A DNA stretch of 64,000 nt from Tiliqua scincoides (lineage: Eukaryota; Chordata; Lepidosauria; Squamata; Scincidae): the NCBI RefSeq assembly GCF_035046505.1, contig NC_089830.1, positions 23,104,284 through 23,168,283 of the forward strand, in the 5' to 3' direction. A program made the position numbers and the translations under genes. Positions within the stretch are counted from its first letter, which is position 1. Every line of letters begins with the position of its first letter. The notes beneath the pieces were generated by a model, which searched no databases, was not told where the DNA came from, and was given only the letters and a program-made list of their open reading frames with translations. Positions 32,937 through 43,828 of this stretch are shown here, piece by piece.

Positions 32937-33960
32937 TAGATAAAGGAAATGTAATTTAATAAAACACAACCACAAACAGAAAAAAAGCAATACAGTAAAA
33001 CATGTTGCGTCCATCCCCTGGGTGGGGCCAAGAGGTGGAGCTTCTGACGAGCCGGTATGGGTGGTGGCTGACTTAACCCAACATTGAAGGAGACAAGGAA
33101 CCGGTGAAAGTGGTCTATGAAAATGGTTTAGTAGGGTTATAAATTTTACATTCATCAGGGTCTTGATGCTTCACAAGACCCCTGGTATTAGTTCTTAGCA
33201 CGAGTAGTGCCTCAGTCTTTGTATGCGGGAACACAGGGGGTTCCCTCCCCTTTGAGACGTCTTTCAGCTGAGGTGTCCAGGGCTGGTGGACCACTGCCCC
33301 CCCCTCCCCCGAGAAATGTTGTCTGGAGAAGTAGCGGCAAGACTTCAGGGTCTCTGCACCTCTGGTCCGGTCTGCTGCCTTGGTCAGAGATGCGACTGCT
33401 TGCTGCTGGCAGCAAGCTTTGCTGGCCCAAGAAGCTGGTTGCAGTTCCCCTCAGGATGGGGCAGCAGTTGTTGGTGGCCAGGGTTCCACTGGCCGCAGGT
33501 TCCCCAGGCCCCCCTTGGATTGTCAGGGGCTGGGCAGGAGAATCCCTGGGATGCCCCTCGCACACCTGGCTTCTGAGGCGTTCCCTCTTCCTTGGGGCCA
33601 GCTATCCCCCAAGGATCCCCGGAGGGTTGCCCCCTGGAGTCTTGGGGTTGACTAGGGATCTTTTTGACCCTTTCAGGGCTAGGTAAAAGTTTAGCACTAG
33701 GACTGGAATTGCTTCCCCTTGCTGCCCTCCCAAAGTCAGAGCCCAAGAAGGAGCGCCCTGTTCCTATGGCTGCTCAGTTCCTTATGAGCCAGTATCTGGC
33801 TCAACCAGCTCCACCCCTTCTGGCTATGCGATCCCAGTCCTTACTCCAAAGGCGACCCCTTGCATGGGGGCTGGATCCTGGTCATACCTACTGGCTCTCC
33901 TGCTCCTCTTGGCTGGGCCCGAGAGACAAACAATCATAATCATCCATTACCCCCCCAACT
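32937..33960. other. Unclassified ~1-kb insertion within the inverted block
   Basis: The stretch has no counterpart in the other receptor units in this window. It is GC-rich in the middle, with a minus-strand AATAAA near its low-coordinate end. Several overlapping frames are open on both strands, which fits base composition more than coding. I cannot name it. Confidence 0.35.
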
Positions 33961-34192
33961 CACCATAAAGTAATAAAAAACCCAAAAAATTCCATCCTGC
34001 GAATACCCCAGAGACAAAGTTAGCAACATTTTTGAGAGAGTCAGCTTCCTTTAAATATAAGTTGTTGCATACTGCTACCCTCAAATATCAATTCGTATTA
34101 ATGTCAGAAGAGTTTGGTGGAGAGTAACAGGGCAAAATGCTCCCTCCCCGACCCACAAACATGAACAACAACAAGCTCAAAACCAACAACAT

Positions 34193-34198
34193 TTTATT
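34193..34198 (-). terminator. Poly(A) signal of the minus-strand receptor
   Basis: On the minus strand AATAAA lies 370 bases after the receptor stop, in a family-like 3' flank. Confidence 0.55.
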
Positions 34199-34566
34199 CG
34201 GAGATGGAAAGGAATTAAGAAATTATTAAATTATAAAGGAGCTATTTGTAGCATCAGAGCAGCTGGTTCTACAAAGTAACTCATTAAAATCTTTACCGTG
34301 TTTGAGGAACATCTCCTTAGCAGTATTGACTGAAACACACAGCAAAATTTCACACAATGAGTGAAATGCCATATTGCACCATCGTAGTGCACAATTTCAG
34401 AAAAAGAGTGAAAAAAAAATCTTCCTATATTTTTCACTTCGGAGGAGACAAACAGAAGACTAGAAAGGGAACAATAGATGCAAGGCAAATTCATTAGGAA
34501 AGCACACATTAAGTAACCTTCTTCAGAGAAATGGAAGGGTTGGAACGAGGGAGTAAGCATCAGTAT

Positions 34567-35629
34567 TTACTTGCTGGGTGAGTCCAGCTCAGCAGAGGAT
34601 TCAGCCTTTGTGTTGCTGTGGGTGCTGCTCTCAGTGAAGGCATTCACAAGGACAGAGAGGAGGGAGAGTCTCAGCTTCTCCTTGAAATTGTACCCCATGC
34701 AGAAGTACAGGATGGGGTTCAGACAGCTGTTGAAAGAAGCCAAAATGACTGACAAAGGAAGACCTATAGACACCACATGCTTCTGGGCTTCAGATGAGTT
34801 TTTCACTTGAAGGAAAGAAAAGATGTGAAAGGGCAACCAACAGACAAAAAAGGCCACAATCACAGCAGTGATGACCTTGAAGGGCTTGCTCGATTGTGAC
34901 AACTGGTCCCTCCTCAGCCTCACCACAATTGCGCCGTAGCAAACCACAATGACAATGAAGGGGATGATGAAGCTAATGATGACTCTGGTGGTAACCAATG
35001 CATACTGGGCTTTTGTTTCTTCCGCATAAGGCATGTTATAATGGTTAAAGCAGCAAGTTTCATTTTTTATATAAGTAAATTTTTTCATTGAATATAAATT
35101 TAAACAGCACAACACTAAAGCCAGGATCCAAATGCCCAAAACCACAAAGGAAGCCAACCGGGGTGTCCGGTGATTTTGAGCCCACACAGGGCACCACACG
35201 GCAATACAACGGTCTATGCTGATGACCGTCAGGGTGTAAATGCTGGCAATGACATTGAAGAAAACCATGGCATAATTGAGCTTGCACATGACAGGACCTA
35301 ATTGCCAATGAAAGTTCTCGGCTATACGGACAATGTTGAATAGCAGGAAGAAGCTGAAAGTGAAGTCAGCAATGGCCAAGTTGAGAATCCAGACAGTGTT
35401 GACCGTCTTCTTCATTCGGAAACCCATGATGAAAATCACCAGCCCATTTCCAATGGTCCCCAACACAAAGATAAGGCTGTAGGCTACTATGGAGAAAACC
35501 TTCAGTGCTTCTGGCATGGGAGATATCCCATTCTCAATGAGAACCTTAAAACAATGTTTCGTATGCTCCATTGGTAGAGTTGCTTGAACTGATATTTTTT
35601 CTTCACTGTTGTCTTCTGTCCTTTCCTAT
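34567..35629 (-). CDS. Chemerin/FPR-like chemoattractant GPCR, inverted copy (receptor 7)
   Basis: This is a complete 334-residue receptor on the minus strand. ATG at 35571-35569 follows the acceptor TTTTATTCCAG (AG at 35631-35630). Motifs: N42, D69, C96, D120-R121-C122, WCPVWAQNHRTPR, C244-W-L-P247 (L for F), N285-P. Loop 2 is short and unusual: N170-E-T is followed by adjacent Cys173-Cys174, and an extra CC sits at the end of TM4, giving more cysteines than the sisters. The N-terminus has Cys7 and no N-glycosylation site. The tail is Ser-rich and ends SAELDSPSK. It is the only intact copy transcribed leftwards. It appears functional. Confidence 0.9.
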
Positions 35630-36389
35630 CTGGAATAAAAGAAGAAAAACATAAGAAGTTAAGCCATTTCAGTTCAGCCCAATTAGTTCATCTTTCTTTT
35701 TCTAAGGACAGTTAGTAAAGAACCTTAGAAGGCTCAGAAAAGAGGCATTAAATGGATAGCCTTCCCTCTTATTTAGGAGGTGCCCAGATTTCAAGTGTAG
35801 CACACTTTTGTCTATGGAGGTTTCCAGTCACTCATCTTTCAAGAACTTTTTTATTTGCTATTAAAAGCTATCTATGATAGTGGTTATCATTATGAGGATG
35901 TCAATTCTTTGTTAGAGACTATCTGTTTAGAGTCAGATTATGGACAAGTACCCAACTCTGCAGGGTCTGTTAGAATAGTTCATTGGCAAGGGGGTCTTGG
36001 GAGACACTATTAAATCCATTGTCCTACACCCAGTGGAAACTGGGAGAAGATATTCTTGGCCTGGGTTTCCTTTATTCCTTCCCTTCCCCCCCCCCCACTT
36101 TTTCCCCTTCCTGCACTAGGAATTGCCCCTGTTATTTTTGTTCCTTTTGCACACTTTTTAAGCATATATGGGTATGTGATTGTATCCCCTCTCCTTCCAT
36201 AAGTCTAATTTTTTTCTCTTCTAATACCCATTTCCAACCGAGATTGTATTACTACAGTTTTGCCAAAGGTGTGTTTGTGCAAGAGTTGCCGTGGACCTCC
36301 AAGGTGAGGGAAGTGCCTTCAGAAAAAAATTCAATGTTTTCCCATATGCCTGAAGCATAATTGGTGAAAATGTGTCTTGGAAAGAAAGA

Positions 36390-36870
36390 TACTGTCCATG
36401 GTGCTGATTTTCAGATCCTTGTGCAAATGTCCATGGTGCTGATTTTCAGATCCTTGTGCAAATGTCCATGGTGCAGTACTATCATTGGTGCTGATATTTA
36501 GATCCTTGTGCACATGACCATGGTGCTGTACTATCCACGGTGCTGATATTCAGATCCCTGTGCAAATGTCCATGGTGCAGCACTGTCCATGCTGCTGATA
36601 TTCAGATCCTTGTGCAAATGTCCATGGTGCCGTACTGTCCATAGTGCTGATTTTCAGATCCTTGTGCAAATGTCCATGGCGCAGTACTGTCCATGGTGCT
36701 GATATTCAGATCCTTGCGCAAATGTCCATGGTGCTGTACTGTCCATGGTGCTGATACTCAAATCCTTGTGCAAATGTCCATGGCGCAGTACTGTCCATGG
36801 TGCTGATATTCAGATCCTTGCGCAAATGTCCATGGTGCTGTACTGTCCATGGTGCTGATGTTTAGATCCT
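36390..36870. repeat. Minisatellite with ~52-bp unit (and 34-bp variants)
   Basis: The unit contains 'gtgctgatattcagatcc', 'ttgtgcaaatgtccatgg' and 'tgcagtactgtccatg'. About nine units with point differences are visible. The first two are shorter and lack the 'cagtactgtccatg' part. It lies upstream of the minus-strand receptor 7. Confidence 0.9.
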
Positions 36871-37885
36871 CATGTAAATTATATCCAGCTGCTGACCTCA
36901 CACAAGAATATCCCCCCCATTTTTTTTTTTTTTTAGCAGAGCACACAGACCTAGTTCTTGCAAGACTTGGGAATACCATGCACAAAACTTGAGAATAAAC
37001 CTAGTATTTTACACTGAGCTGCCTATTGCAGCAGCTCAGCTAATTACCTTTGCTCACCTTGTAGTTAGCTGGACATAAATTACTTCAGTAAAACAAACCT
37101 CAAGGATGGGGTGTCTGCTTGACCTCTGAATACCCTGTAAACATCTTGAGAGAAAAACCTCCTATTTTACATTGTGTTACCTGCTACAAGAGGTGCCTCA
37201 TCTGCTTTGCAACCTCCGAACAGAATCAGCACCTATCGGCACCCTGCCACTTTCTGGGAACACAAGTCTTTGGTAAAACAAGCCTATAAATACCCCCCAC
37301 ATTGAGAACCCTGTTCATTGCCAGATGCCTAGGTTTTCAGTAATTAATGAGTTATCCAAGGTTATCTCCAAGGTGCTGATATTGAGGAGTGCTGATTTCT
37401 TGCTTTGCAGATTTTGATTGGTGTTTATCTGTTACTTAAGGACTTCAATTGACATGGATTACAAAGTATTGTCCCTTATTATAAAAAGTTTCATTTTTAC
37501 TTACAGTGGGGGCCCTGCAAAAAATTCCATGGCCTCGGTTTCCCTAAAAACAGTTATCTTTGCCCTCTTTGTGCATAAAATGGGGTGACCTTAACTTTCT
37601 GGAAAAAAAAGTGCATTTATTATCTCACCACTTTCCACAAACAAGCAAGAAAAAAGTGGTTGGGGACTGTATTTTTTTTTATCCCACTTTTGGAAATTGG
37701 GGCATTAATGCACCACTGTTAACAAGCAGAAATGTATTCTTTTCTTTCCTTGTCACCCTCCATAAACTTCAAATGAGAAGAGATACACTCCACCAGTTTT
37801 TGTGTGCTTGTATATTAGTGATTTGGTTGGGGTAAAGTAGGAAGTTTTTCTCATGGAATTAGCATCTTGAAAGCAATTGACTAGG

Positions 37886-37926
37886 TTATATGCCTAATAA
37901 AGGTTTGTTGTATGTTGTATGTTATT
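37886..37926 (+). mobile_element. 41-bp LINE 3'-end insertion with 13-bp target duplication
   Basis: 'gcctaataaaggttt' equals the 3' end of the LINE at 20057-21837. The insert is flanked by identical gcaattgactagg (37873-37885 and 37927-37939). Only the last few tens of bases of the element were copied. Confidence 0.8.
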
Positions 37927-38004
37927 GCAATTGACTAGGATCTATCTTGCTATGCTAGAACCCCAGGATACTTCAACTTGATCCAGCCTACTGTAGGGCT
38001 AGAC

Positions 38005-38205
38005 TAGCTATTATCAACCTTTCCATTTCAGGGCACCCCGAGAAGATGCTAAATTTGTCAAGGCGCACCATCGGTTTTTTGCTGGCCAGGGGCTCACATC
38101 CCCCAATGACCCTACTAATATATGACCCTCCTCCAACGGCAAACCTGCGAACCATTCAAGACACACCAATGCGCCATGGAACAATGGTTGACAAATACTG
38201 GGCTC
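38005..38205. mobile_element. hAT MITE copy
   Basis: 'attatcaacctttccatttc' at the left and 'gccatggaacaatggttgac' at the right match the family at 31930-32127, with the internal 'ggggctcacatcccccaatg' block. Confidence 0.6.
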
Positions 38206-38529
38206 GATTATACCAAGGCCCCACAAAATAAAATGGGAAACAGTGACTTGCAAGAGTGGAGCTGCACAAAGGCTTCTCTCCTTGCAAGACCTCTGCTACC
38301 ATTTAAACACAAGCACACTTCACAAGCAGTTTATCCATCAGGAGTTGGAAATTCTAAGATGGGCTGTAAGTAATGTTGGGGAACAAAACAGGAAAGTCTT
38401 GTGCATCCTGTTCTGTTTGTGTCATCACAACATCCAAAACATCTTGCCTAAACTCTAGAGTTTCCTTTCATTGACCACAAAATGATTTTTTAAAGTATGT
38501 GAGAAAAACAAGCAGATAAGTAGGAAAAC

Positions 38530-38625
38530 AGGGCACAAGCCTAACCAGGTCTACTCAGAAGCAAGTCCTATTTTGTTCAATGGGGCTTACTCTCAGGAAA
38601 GTGTGGTTAGGATTGTAACCTCAGT
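38530..38625. repeat. Short interspersed MITE-like repeat
   Basis: 'gggcacaagcctaaccaggt' and 'gtgtggttaggattgtaacc' are loosely inverted ends around 'tactcagaagcaagtcctat' and 'caatggggcttactctcagg'. A related core occurs near 30797. Confidence 0.5.
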
Positions 38626-38833
38626 CACAGAACCTTAGCTGATGGAGTAACCATTTTTAGTACTCAAGTTGGAGAGAATTTGTAACATTCCAATGAAAGG
38701 ACTTGCATTGACCTTGATGTCCAAACCCCCCTTTTCATCTCAACCTTCAATGGTTGCAAAGAGCACCTACCAGCATTGGCTTCCAACCGCCTTATCGCCA
38801 CTCCACTGAGTGCTCGGAGTGCAGCCCGCTCAC

Positions 38834-38940
38834 TTGGTGACTTCAATCTGCTTTTCTATATGGTTGTCCTCAGGGGTTTCTCTGTCTGGTCCGCTCTGCC
38901 TTTGTCTTGTCTCTGCCTGCTTTCGGGACTGGTGCGCACA
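38834..38940 (-). other. 5' non-coding exon (exon 1) of minus-strand receptor 7
   Basis: On the minus strand it runs from the 'ctactggagtctttgtgcgc' block to GTCACCAA|GTGAGCGG. The donor is still GT. It is the inverted counterpart of 1127-1246 and lies 3.3 kb upstream of the receptor 7 coding exon. Confidence 0.55.
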
Positions 38941-38959
38941 AAGACTCCAGTAGCCCCAG

Positions 38960-39018
38960 ACGTTTTTACACAATTCTTGATGCAACTCAATTTCTCAATT
39001 TCTCAATTTCTCAACTGA
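38960..39018 (-). promoter_or_regulatory. Promoter core of receptor 7 with expanded 9-bp repeat
   Basis: On the minus strand 'gaaattgagttgcatcaaga' and TGTAAAAAC match the promoter of other units. The GAAATTGA block is expanded to about three to four copies of a 9-bp unit (38987-39015). The octamer has become GTTGCAT. Confidence 0.45.
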
Positions 39019-39193
39019 AACTGGGTTGAAGCAGACATTCTAAGAAATCTTGCACAATCAGGATGGTGAGAATGGCACAATCATGTATGCCAGTTAAACT
39101 TTTACATTTTTAATTGACTGGATAGAACTGTTAAAACCCTGGTCTGGAGGGAGCTGGCACTCCCAAACTGGGTTGGTCCATCTATGAAACTAA

Positions 39194-39394
39194 GGGCGCA
39201 ATCCTAGTCCCTTATGGCAGTGTTTTCCAACACTGGAATAGCGGTGCCAATGGGACATGTGCTGCATCCTGCAGTTGGGTGGCACTCATGGAGGCCTCTT
39301 CAAAGTAAGGGAATGCTTGTTTCCTTACCTCAGAGCTGCATTGCCCTTGTGTCAGTGCTGGAAAGCACTGACATAAGGGGTTAGGATTACGCCC
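39194..39394. mobile_element. PIF/Harbinger-type MITE, 201 bp, TAA duplication
   Basis: The termini GGGCGCAATCCTAGTCCC and GGGGTTAGGATTACGCCC are flanked by TAA on both sides (39191-39193 and 39395-39397). It has the same length as the copy at 6954-7154. Confidence 0.85.
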
Positions 39395-39397
39395 TAA

Positions 39398-39921
39398 ATG
39401 AAGCAGTTGCTTGAGGCAGCAGGTTGGTGGGGGGTGCCCATCTCTGTCCACCTGCTTGGCTCCGCTGCTCCCCCTTCTCCATTCACTCCCTGGACTGGAA
39501 AAGGAAGAAGGGGGTAAAGAAGAAGAGGAAATGTGGGGGGGGGGGAGAGGAGTGCTGGGCTAGAGCCTTGGAGAGTGAGAGGAGCCAAGGCTGGTGCATC
39601 ATCGGGGGAGGGTAGCATTTGCCATGCTACCTTGGGCATCAGGAGGTCTTGGACTGGCCCTGCCCTCAAACCAGTACTGTAAGTGTCTTTTATTTCCCAG
39701 ATCAGAGTATGCTCTGAGTGAGCAGAATTGCTGTTCTGTGTAATGCTCTTCTTTGTTTGTTGGGCAGTTGTCCAACATCATCAGCTGTTTTGTTTTCCTT
39801 GCTCAATTTTCAGAATCGGACTCACTTGTCTAAGCACCAAACACTTACAATTAGCTCTCTAATGACATGCTGTTCCTTGTATTCAGTATCTCCGTTTCTC
39901 TGTCTGACACCACTTCTTCCA
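39398..39921. other. Stretch with no recognised feature
   Basis: The sequence includes a poly-G run near 39534-39544. No convincing gene or repeat boundary is visible. Confidence 0.35.
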
Positions 39922-40478
39922 CAGCACAGTCCTAACTTGTGCTGGAACAGGCAAGCTGGGGGGCCTGCAAATGTATCCAGCGCAAGTTTGGGGCTGGCTG
40001 TGGCTTGTCCCCAGGCAAGGGGGAAAATTCCCCTTACCCCAGATAGAACAACAGCAACCCCAATGGGTCTACCTGATGAGGTGGCCCAGATCCAAGCAGA
40101 ATGGAGCAGCCTGGAGCCATTCCATGCTGCCCAGGAATGGGACTAGAATTTGGCATAACCGCCAGATTCTAGCACTGCCTCCCATTCCCCACATGCCTGC
40201 CCCTAGGCACACCCTCCTCCTGCCCCAAAATGCTTCCTCTCCACCTCCTCCCCGCCCTCCCCATGCCTCCCCCAGACCTCTGCACCGGCCTACCCCGTCT
40301 GGTACAGACTCACCTACTGCTACTGAAGTGGAATCTGGCCTCTGCAGATCAGTATACCTGCATGAGCCCGCACAGCTTACTCCAAGGGAGGCAAAAATAT
40401 GCTTTATGGTATGTTTGTGACCCTACCGAGCCAGTGCAAGGGACTTGCACTGGCCTGGGGTGCAGTTAGGATTGCACC
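39922..40478. mobile_element. Long Harbinger-like MITE variant
   Basis: The left end 'agcacagtcctaacttg' and right end 'gttaggattgcaccc' are imperfect inverted termini. The GC-rich interior shares 'ggcaagggggaaaattcccc' style text with 8930-8960 and 62355-62390. Confidence 0.5.
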
Positions 40479-40739
40479 CTTCGATATACATATTGTGCTC
40501 TCTGTTGCCTGCTGATTTTAGGCTTCTGTTTATGGTACTGGGATTCTCCTCATGTGTAGTTTCTTATGTGTGTGTTGTAAATTGTCTTGTGCACCAGGTT
40601 TTGTTACCTGGGGAAAAGCCGTATAGACATTTGCAAATAAATACATACAGAATATTAACTACTTTCCATCAAAGAATTGAAAGACAATTTGTTACTACAG
40701 GCTGTTGCCTTAGAAATGGAGCCGCAGAACCCGGAAGAG

Positions 40740-40845
40740 CTTTTCAATGATTTCCAATGCTATGCACCAAACTCCTGCAGCACACCTGCAGAACTTTTGT
40801 GGTACACCAATGTGCCTCTGTGCACTGGTTGAAAATCAGTACACT
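40740..40845. mobile_element. Partial hAT MITE
   Basis: 'ctcctgcagcacacctgcag' and 'ctgtgcactggttgaaaatc' are the right half of the family at 31930-32127. Confidence 0.5.
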
Positions 40846-41317
40846 GCTGTACACTGTAGATAGAGGAGAAAAGGAGGTGCAACTCCCAACATAAAAATAA
40901 CCTGATCTCTCTAATCTTGCTCTAGATCTGGTAACGCAGCAGGCTGAAGGAGCGTCACAGTCACAGGTCCTTTCATGAAGGAACATGGTCTTGAAGTCCG
41001 AGACAGCAGCCATTCTCCCTAAGCAAGGCTACTGGGACCAGATGCTCAGTATGCAGGATGTTTGGCAATCAAGCTACATGTTGCATGAGAGGCAGGAAGG
41101 AAAACATGGTGCGTGACTGACTCTTTTCTTCTGGAGGAGATAAGATCTTCCCCTGCTTGGATCTGTCACATTCTGAGGTGGGCTTGCTGGGTGACCAGAA
41201 GGTAGGATGTAACATGGTTGAAACTCATGATAACATGTAGCCAAACTTATTACGTATTTTCTTTTCCCCTAATCATAAACAGTAGCAATGAAGGGGCTCA
41301 ACAATGATCAGGTCCAC

Positions 41318-41320
<3 letters not shown>

Positions 41321-41379
<59 letters not shown>

Positions 41380-41381
41380 GG

Positions 41382-41409
<28 letters not shown>
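41321..41409. repeat. (GT)n(GA)n compound microsatellite
   Basis: GT repeats run to about 41377, then a GA tract to 41409. Confidence 0.95.
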
Positions 41410-41412
<3 letters not shown>

Positions 41413-41524
41413 ACTACTTATTAACTACCAAGATGTGTGAGGTGACCAACTCAGTGTACCATGGATGTACAAGTCCTGCATCAACCAAAGGCTGTAGGAG
41501 AAGGCAAGCATGGAACATCTACTG

Positions 41525-41762
41525 TAGCTATTCCCAACCTTTTTCATCTCATGGCACACTGGCAAGGTGCCAAAATTGCCAAGGCACACCATCAGTTTTC
41601 TTTTTATAAAAAAACAATTGACAAGGCACACCATGTTGCCGGCAGGGAGCTCACATCCCCCAACGGCCCTACTAATAAATGACCCTCCCCAAATTCCTGC
41701 AGCACAGCTGCAGACCAACCACGGCACATCAGTGTGCCATGGCACACTGGTTAAAATTGCTG
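41525..41762. mobile_element. hAT MITE copy with internal expansion
   Basis: 'attcccaacctttttcatct' at the left and 'gccatggcacactggttaaa' at the right. The block 'aaggcacaccat' occurs twice inside. Confidence 0.65.
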
Positions 41763-41879
41763 ATTCTATTTCCTGGTACAAAATTATTTACAACTGAACA
41801 AGACAAATGAACAGCTTTCTGGCCTTTTGGTTTGCTGCTTTTTGAGCTACCATCAACACTGTAGATCCAAAAGGAGACC

Positions 41880-42380
41880 ATGGTTTGGCCTCACCCTTCC
41901 TTATTGCCATTTCTTTGAACGAAAAGGACTTTCTAAAGAACCCATCTGCTTCCCCTCCTCCTTAATCAGACTAAAAATTCTGCCTGCAATACCACAATTG
42001 ACCCCTGGGGAGAACTAGACACTACCTAATGGATGATAAGAAGTAAAAGCTAAAAGATGGCCATACAGCGATGCTTGTGTGGTCAGCACCACCTCTCTCT
42101 TGGAAGGACGACTAGTACTCAACGAAGAAATGCTAGGTCCTGGCTATGGAATCCCTACCCTGATCCTCCCTCTTGGATGCCTGCACATGAACTGAGCACA
42201 CATCCCCACTAACCAAAGAGTATGTTTCATCCTTGCAACCCTCTACAAGGGGTTCGAAGCAGACAAACAGATTTGCAAATGATCCTCTGAACACTGGGAG
42301 TTTGGAAAGCACTACATTCAGCCATCAATTTGGATTACTGGTAGGGGGTTTTTGGGGAGAGTACCAGAGCGAAGTATCTC
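41880..42380 (-). other. Inverted unit intron segment
   Basis: Read on the minus strand it matches the plus-strand intron block near 2340-2760 and 26150-26560. Examples are 'agtaatccaaattgatggct' and 'gggtcaattgtggtattgca'. No exon is visible. Confidence 0.5.
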
Positions 42381-42705
42381 CTCCCTGTAAGCTTCTTGCC
42401 TTACGATTGGCTACAGAAGGCCAGGGAGGAGGAGGAGGCAGGGAAGGGAGAAGCGAGAACATTGCTAGAGAACATAGCATGGATCTATTCAGAGGCCATC
42501 AAAATGGATAAACTTCATAAACATGAACAGAAAAGCCAGCTTAGCCTCATCCATACCTGAACTCCTGTGCTCAGTAAAACCAAGATCTTAAGATATAATA
42601 AGGAACAGATTGAAGGGATAGGTGCCTTTAAGGAAGTTGGGAAGGAACAACCAAGTGATGAATGTGGTGATGAGGTAATTGGTCTAGAGGAGGTCAGGAG
42701 GTCGG

Positions 42706-43083
42706 GCAGGAGGTCTGGTCTAGAGGGTAGAGCCTCCGTCTGCCTGAAGATAACATCCACAAGGTTGCCAGTTCGAGGCCACCGGCACTGTGCGACCTTG
42801 AAGCAGCTGACAAGCTGAAGCCGAGCTATTCCATCTGCTCCTTCCATTCTGGGAGGATGGAGGCCAGAATGTGAAGCCAGATCGGAATGAAACACCTGAA
42901 TGTAGTGGTTCTTGAAAGAAAGAACCTTCTTTCAAATTGTAAAAATCCCTATTTAATAAGGGATTTAAATAAAAGCCTGCCTATGTAAACCGCCTTGAAT
43001 AAAGTCTTGAATAAAGACCAAGAAAGGCGGTATATAAATACCTGTTGTTGTTGTTGTTGTTGTTGTTATTATTATTATTATTA
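42706..43083 (+). mobile_element. tRNA-derived Sauria-type SINE
   Basis: The head 'tagagggtagagcctccgtc' with 'ggttgccagttcgaggccac' (B-box-like GTTCGAGGC) indicates a tRNA-derived promoter. The body ends in 'accgccttgaataaagtctt', 'aaggcggtatataaatac', then (TTG)n and (TTA)n. This fits lizard Sauria SINEs. Confidence 0.75.
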
Positions 43084-43469
43084 ATTGGGGCTGGGAGTGG
43101 ACTGGCAGTTAGTTGATTGAAGAAGCCTATATAAATCCTGATTTTGAGTCCTTATGTTTGAATGGGAGTAAGCTCTGTTAGATGTGCTCTGGTGGGCACA
43201 TTTACTTATGCTTGAGGCTCTTTGGAGCTTTTGGCTAGGATACTTGCTGTAGTTTTTAGCTTATGAGGCAGTAGGGTATCTCATGTAACTCTGAGTCTTT
43301 TGGGTGTTACTAACACTAGTTATACTAATTAGTTATACTAATTTCATTCCCCTGAGAAAGCCCCACATAGCTGGGGTGAAATGTGGGGAAAACTTCTGGA
43401 CTTTTTGAACATGACCTAAGAACCCAAACTGAATTTATTTTCTGATTGCTAAATTATTTATTTCTTTAT

Positions 43470-43828
43470 ATTTATACAGGTATTTATATACCGCCTTTCT
43501 TTGGTCATCAGATTTCTCCACAGACTTTAATCCAAGGCGGTTTACATAGGGGGCTGTTCTAAACCCCTGTAGGGATTTTTACAATTGAATAGTTCTAGTC
43601 TTTCATAGAACTCCTCATTCCAGCTGGATTCCTTCCTGGTCTGGCCTCTCTCTGGCCCTTCGCCTCCCACGCTCCACTTGACGGCAACTCCTCTCTGCCA
43701 CCGAGGGTCAGCTCATCAGTATATCAGCATGTTGTCGGTTCTCTGGTACTTCCGGTTGTTTTGAACTGGCAGCCTCAGATCTTCAGGCATACAAGGTGGC
43801 AGCTCTACCAACTGAGTCAGACTTCCTG
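43470..43828 (-). mobile_element. tRNA-derived Sauria-type SINE, minus strand
   Basis: On the minus strand the head 'tgactcagttggtagagctg' (A box) and 'ggctgccagttcaaaaca' (B box) is followed by a body ending 'taaaccgccttgg' and 'aaggcggtatataaatac'. It is near full length and opposite in orientation to the copy at 42706. Confidence 0.8.

Larger units (their letters stand above)
32670..42380 (-). other. Inverted block of the receptor array
   Basis: Unit sequences here run on the minus strand. They include intron blocks at 32670-32890, the receptor at 34567-35571, its poly(A) signal at 34193, exon 1 at 38834-38940 and further intron blocks at 41880-42380. Plus-orientation unit sequence lies on both sides (poly(A) at 32556, exon at 44596). 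Edges are approximate to about 100 bp. Confidence 0.7.

Noticed and set aside
33207-33940. Several overlapping open frames on both strands
   Set aside because: They are GC-rich and overlap on opposite strands, with no recognisable domain. They fall in an insertion absent from other units, so chance frames are more likely than a gene.
36370-36880. Possible CRISPR-like array (regular repeats)
   Set aside because: Units are contiguous with no unique spacers, in a vertebrate context. It is a minisatellite.
42706-42830. Possible tRNA gene (A- and B-box-like sequence)
   Set aside because: The tRNA-like head is joined to a SINE body and a LINE-type tail with microsatellite, so it is a Sauria-type SINE, not a functional tRNA.
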